Assembly (NCBI GenBank): GCA_002456995.1
Contig: NTKC01000006.1
Span: 29,940-93,939, forward strand
Source: Candidatus Thioglobus sp. MED-G25
GTDB lineage: Bacteria > Pseudomonadota > Gammaproteobacteria > Arenicellales > UBA868
DNA: 64,000 nt
Direction: 5' to 3'
This document shows positions 63,444 to 64,000 of the stretch, piece by piece. Within the stretch, counting starts at the first letter, position 1; every line of letters starts with the position of its first letter. Both the position numbers and the translations under genes were made by a program. The notes under the pieces are model-generated. The model had not been told where the DNA came from, made no database searches, and saw only the letters and a list, made by a program, of their open reading frames with translations.

Positions 63444-64000
63444 TCAAATACTGAGATCAAGTAGATTGTAATCGTGAATCGCTTCTTTTGCGTTTGTGCT
63501 CCATTGCAAATGTTCGCCACTCTTGAGGAAAGGCTTATAGACGTAGGGCGCTTCGTTTGTAAACCTCTGCCGCCGCGCATCAATCCCATACCCAATCATT
63601 CGAGATCTCTCACGAATTCGTGCTTCGTCATAGACCGCAGTTGCGTTGTGAACACCTCCACTACAAACATCCAACACGCTGGACCGCCGGTGATATCCGA
63701 GTGTAAAAGATACACGCCAATCCGGACTCGTATTAGCAAATGAACCGTGTACCAGTTGCCGGTTATGGATCACGACATCTCCTGGATCACAGATGTACGG
63801 GACAGCATCAGGGAGCCTCTCCGAACCGTTGTCCGCTACCCAATCCGAAATATCAATCTTGCCTAAACGATGTGAGCCGGGTACCGCCCAAACAGCATTG
63901 GCTGCAGTACAGCCATAAAGTTGGGCATGAAACGTGTATCCGTGAATACTGCTGTCCCATTCAGGGTTGTCCCAGTGGGTCACGCCGTCTTGATGCCAAG
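63444..64000 (-). CDS. Phytanoyl-CoA dioxygenase (PhyH) family protein, C-terminal part
   Basis: The frame runs from the stop at 63444 past the right edge, so the N-terminus is missing; about 185 residues are visible. Reading from the edge, WHQDGVTHWDNP contains the iron-binding His-x-Asp. Farther on, GDVVIHNRQLVHGSFAN gives the distal His and DWRVSFTLGYHRR the 2-oxoglutarate-binding Arg. These are the ligands of the non-haem iron, 2-oxoglutarate-dependent PhyH group, which hydroxylates many small molecules. It is the first visible gene of a probable operon with the enolase-superfamily enzyme. Confidence 0.88.
   Translation of the reverse strand, partial: WHQDGVTHWDNPEWDSSIHGYTFHAQLYGCTAANAVWAVPGSHRLGKIDISDWVADNGSERLPDAVPYICDPGDVVIHNRQLVHGSFANTSPDWRVSFTLGYHRRSSVLDVCSGGVHNATAVYDEARIRERSRMIGYGIDARRQRFTNEAPYVYKPFLKSGEHLQWSTNAKEAIHDYNLLDLSI

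Noticed and set aside
1-64000. CRISPR array, transposase, integrase or phage genes
   Set aside because: No spaced direct repeats and no mobile-element proteins were found; the right-hand cluster shows no insertion sequence at its edges within the window.

Overview
The window looks like chromosome from an aerobic, sulfur-oxidising marine gammaproteobacterium. The housekeeping genes and their neighbours are gammaproteobacterial: ttcA, prfC, rimO, ppsR divergent from ppsA, hda, purMN, clpSA, mnmA, pdxH and a CysB-like LysR regulator. A complete aprMBA set (dissimilatory APS reductase plus membrane anchor) marks oxidation of reduced sulfur. By eye the G+C content is near 50-53 percent. A planktonic mesophile of the Arenicellales/UBA868 type would fit, but that placement is a guess. 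I saw no rRNA, tRNA, CRISPR array, transposase, phage gene or integrase.

Layout, left part (1-44 kb): mostly single-copy core genes in short operons. A lytic transglycosylase fragment runs off the left edge. Then come class I fumarase, pdxH, an MttB-family methyltransferase with no corrinoid partner, a large AsmA protein, ttcA-apeB, a small cytochrome c, prfC, rimO, ppsR and ppsA. These are followed by a PhzF protein, a small phosphodiesterase, aprA/aprB/aprM, lgt, acetoacetate-CoA ligase, proS, a LysM lipoprotein, an ArsC-like protein, hda, a CDP-alcohol phosphatidyltransferase, purMN and clpSA. Isocitrate lyase lies divergent from a LysR regulator. mnmA, a RIO-like kinase, a MATE exporter, a CLC chloride channel and an MFS transporter close this part. 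PpsA, isocitrate lyase and fumarase together suggest gluconeogenic growth on C2 compounds alongside sulfur oxidation.

Right part (44-64 kb): an accessory catabolic region built almost entirely of enzymes and transporters. One collinear run holds RidA, MFS, an NTF2-like protein, a thioesterase and a LeuC/LeuD-type hydro-lyase pair. A Rieske oxygenase alpha subunit follows a 456-residue protein I do not recognise. Then come glutathione peroxidase, a rhodanese, a flavin monooxygenase, an operon of class V aminotransferase, MFS and 2-hydroxyacid dehydrogenase, a divergent operon of Old-Yellow-Enzyme-type oxidoreductase and class III aminotransferase, a DUF1330 protein behind a palindrome, and finally a mandelate-racemase-type enzyme and a phytanoyl-CoA-dioxygenase-type enzyme that runs off the right edge. 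The set suggests degradation of small N- and O-substituted carboxylates, with a substrate that cannot be read from sequence.

The points most worth a second look are: the unrecognised 456-residue protein with all five cysteines in one cluster; the enolase-superfamily enzyme with a complete mandelate racemase active-site spacing but Arg in place of the second catalytic Lys; the flavoenzyme in which Ser replaces one Fe-S ligand; the CLC protein lacking both gating and proton glutamates; and several clean inverted repeats in divergent promoters, with no cognate regulator gene nearby except for one.
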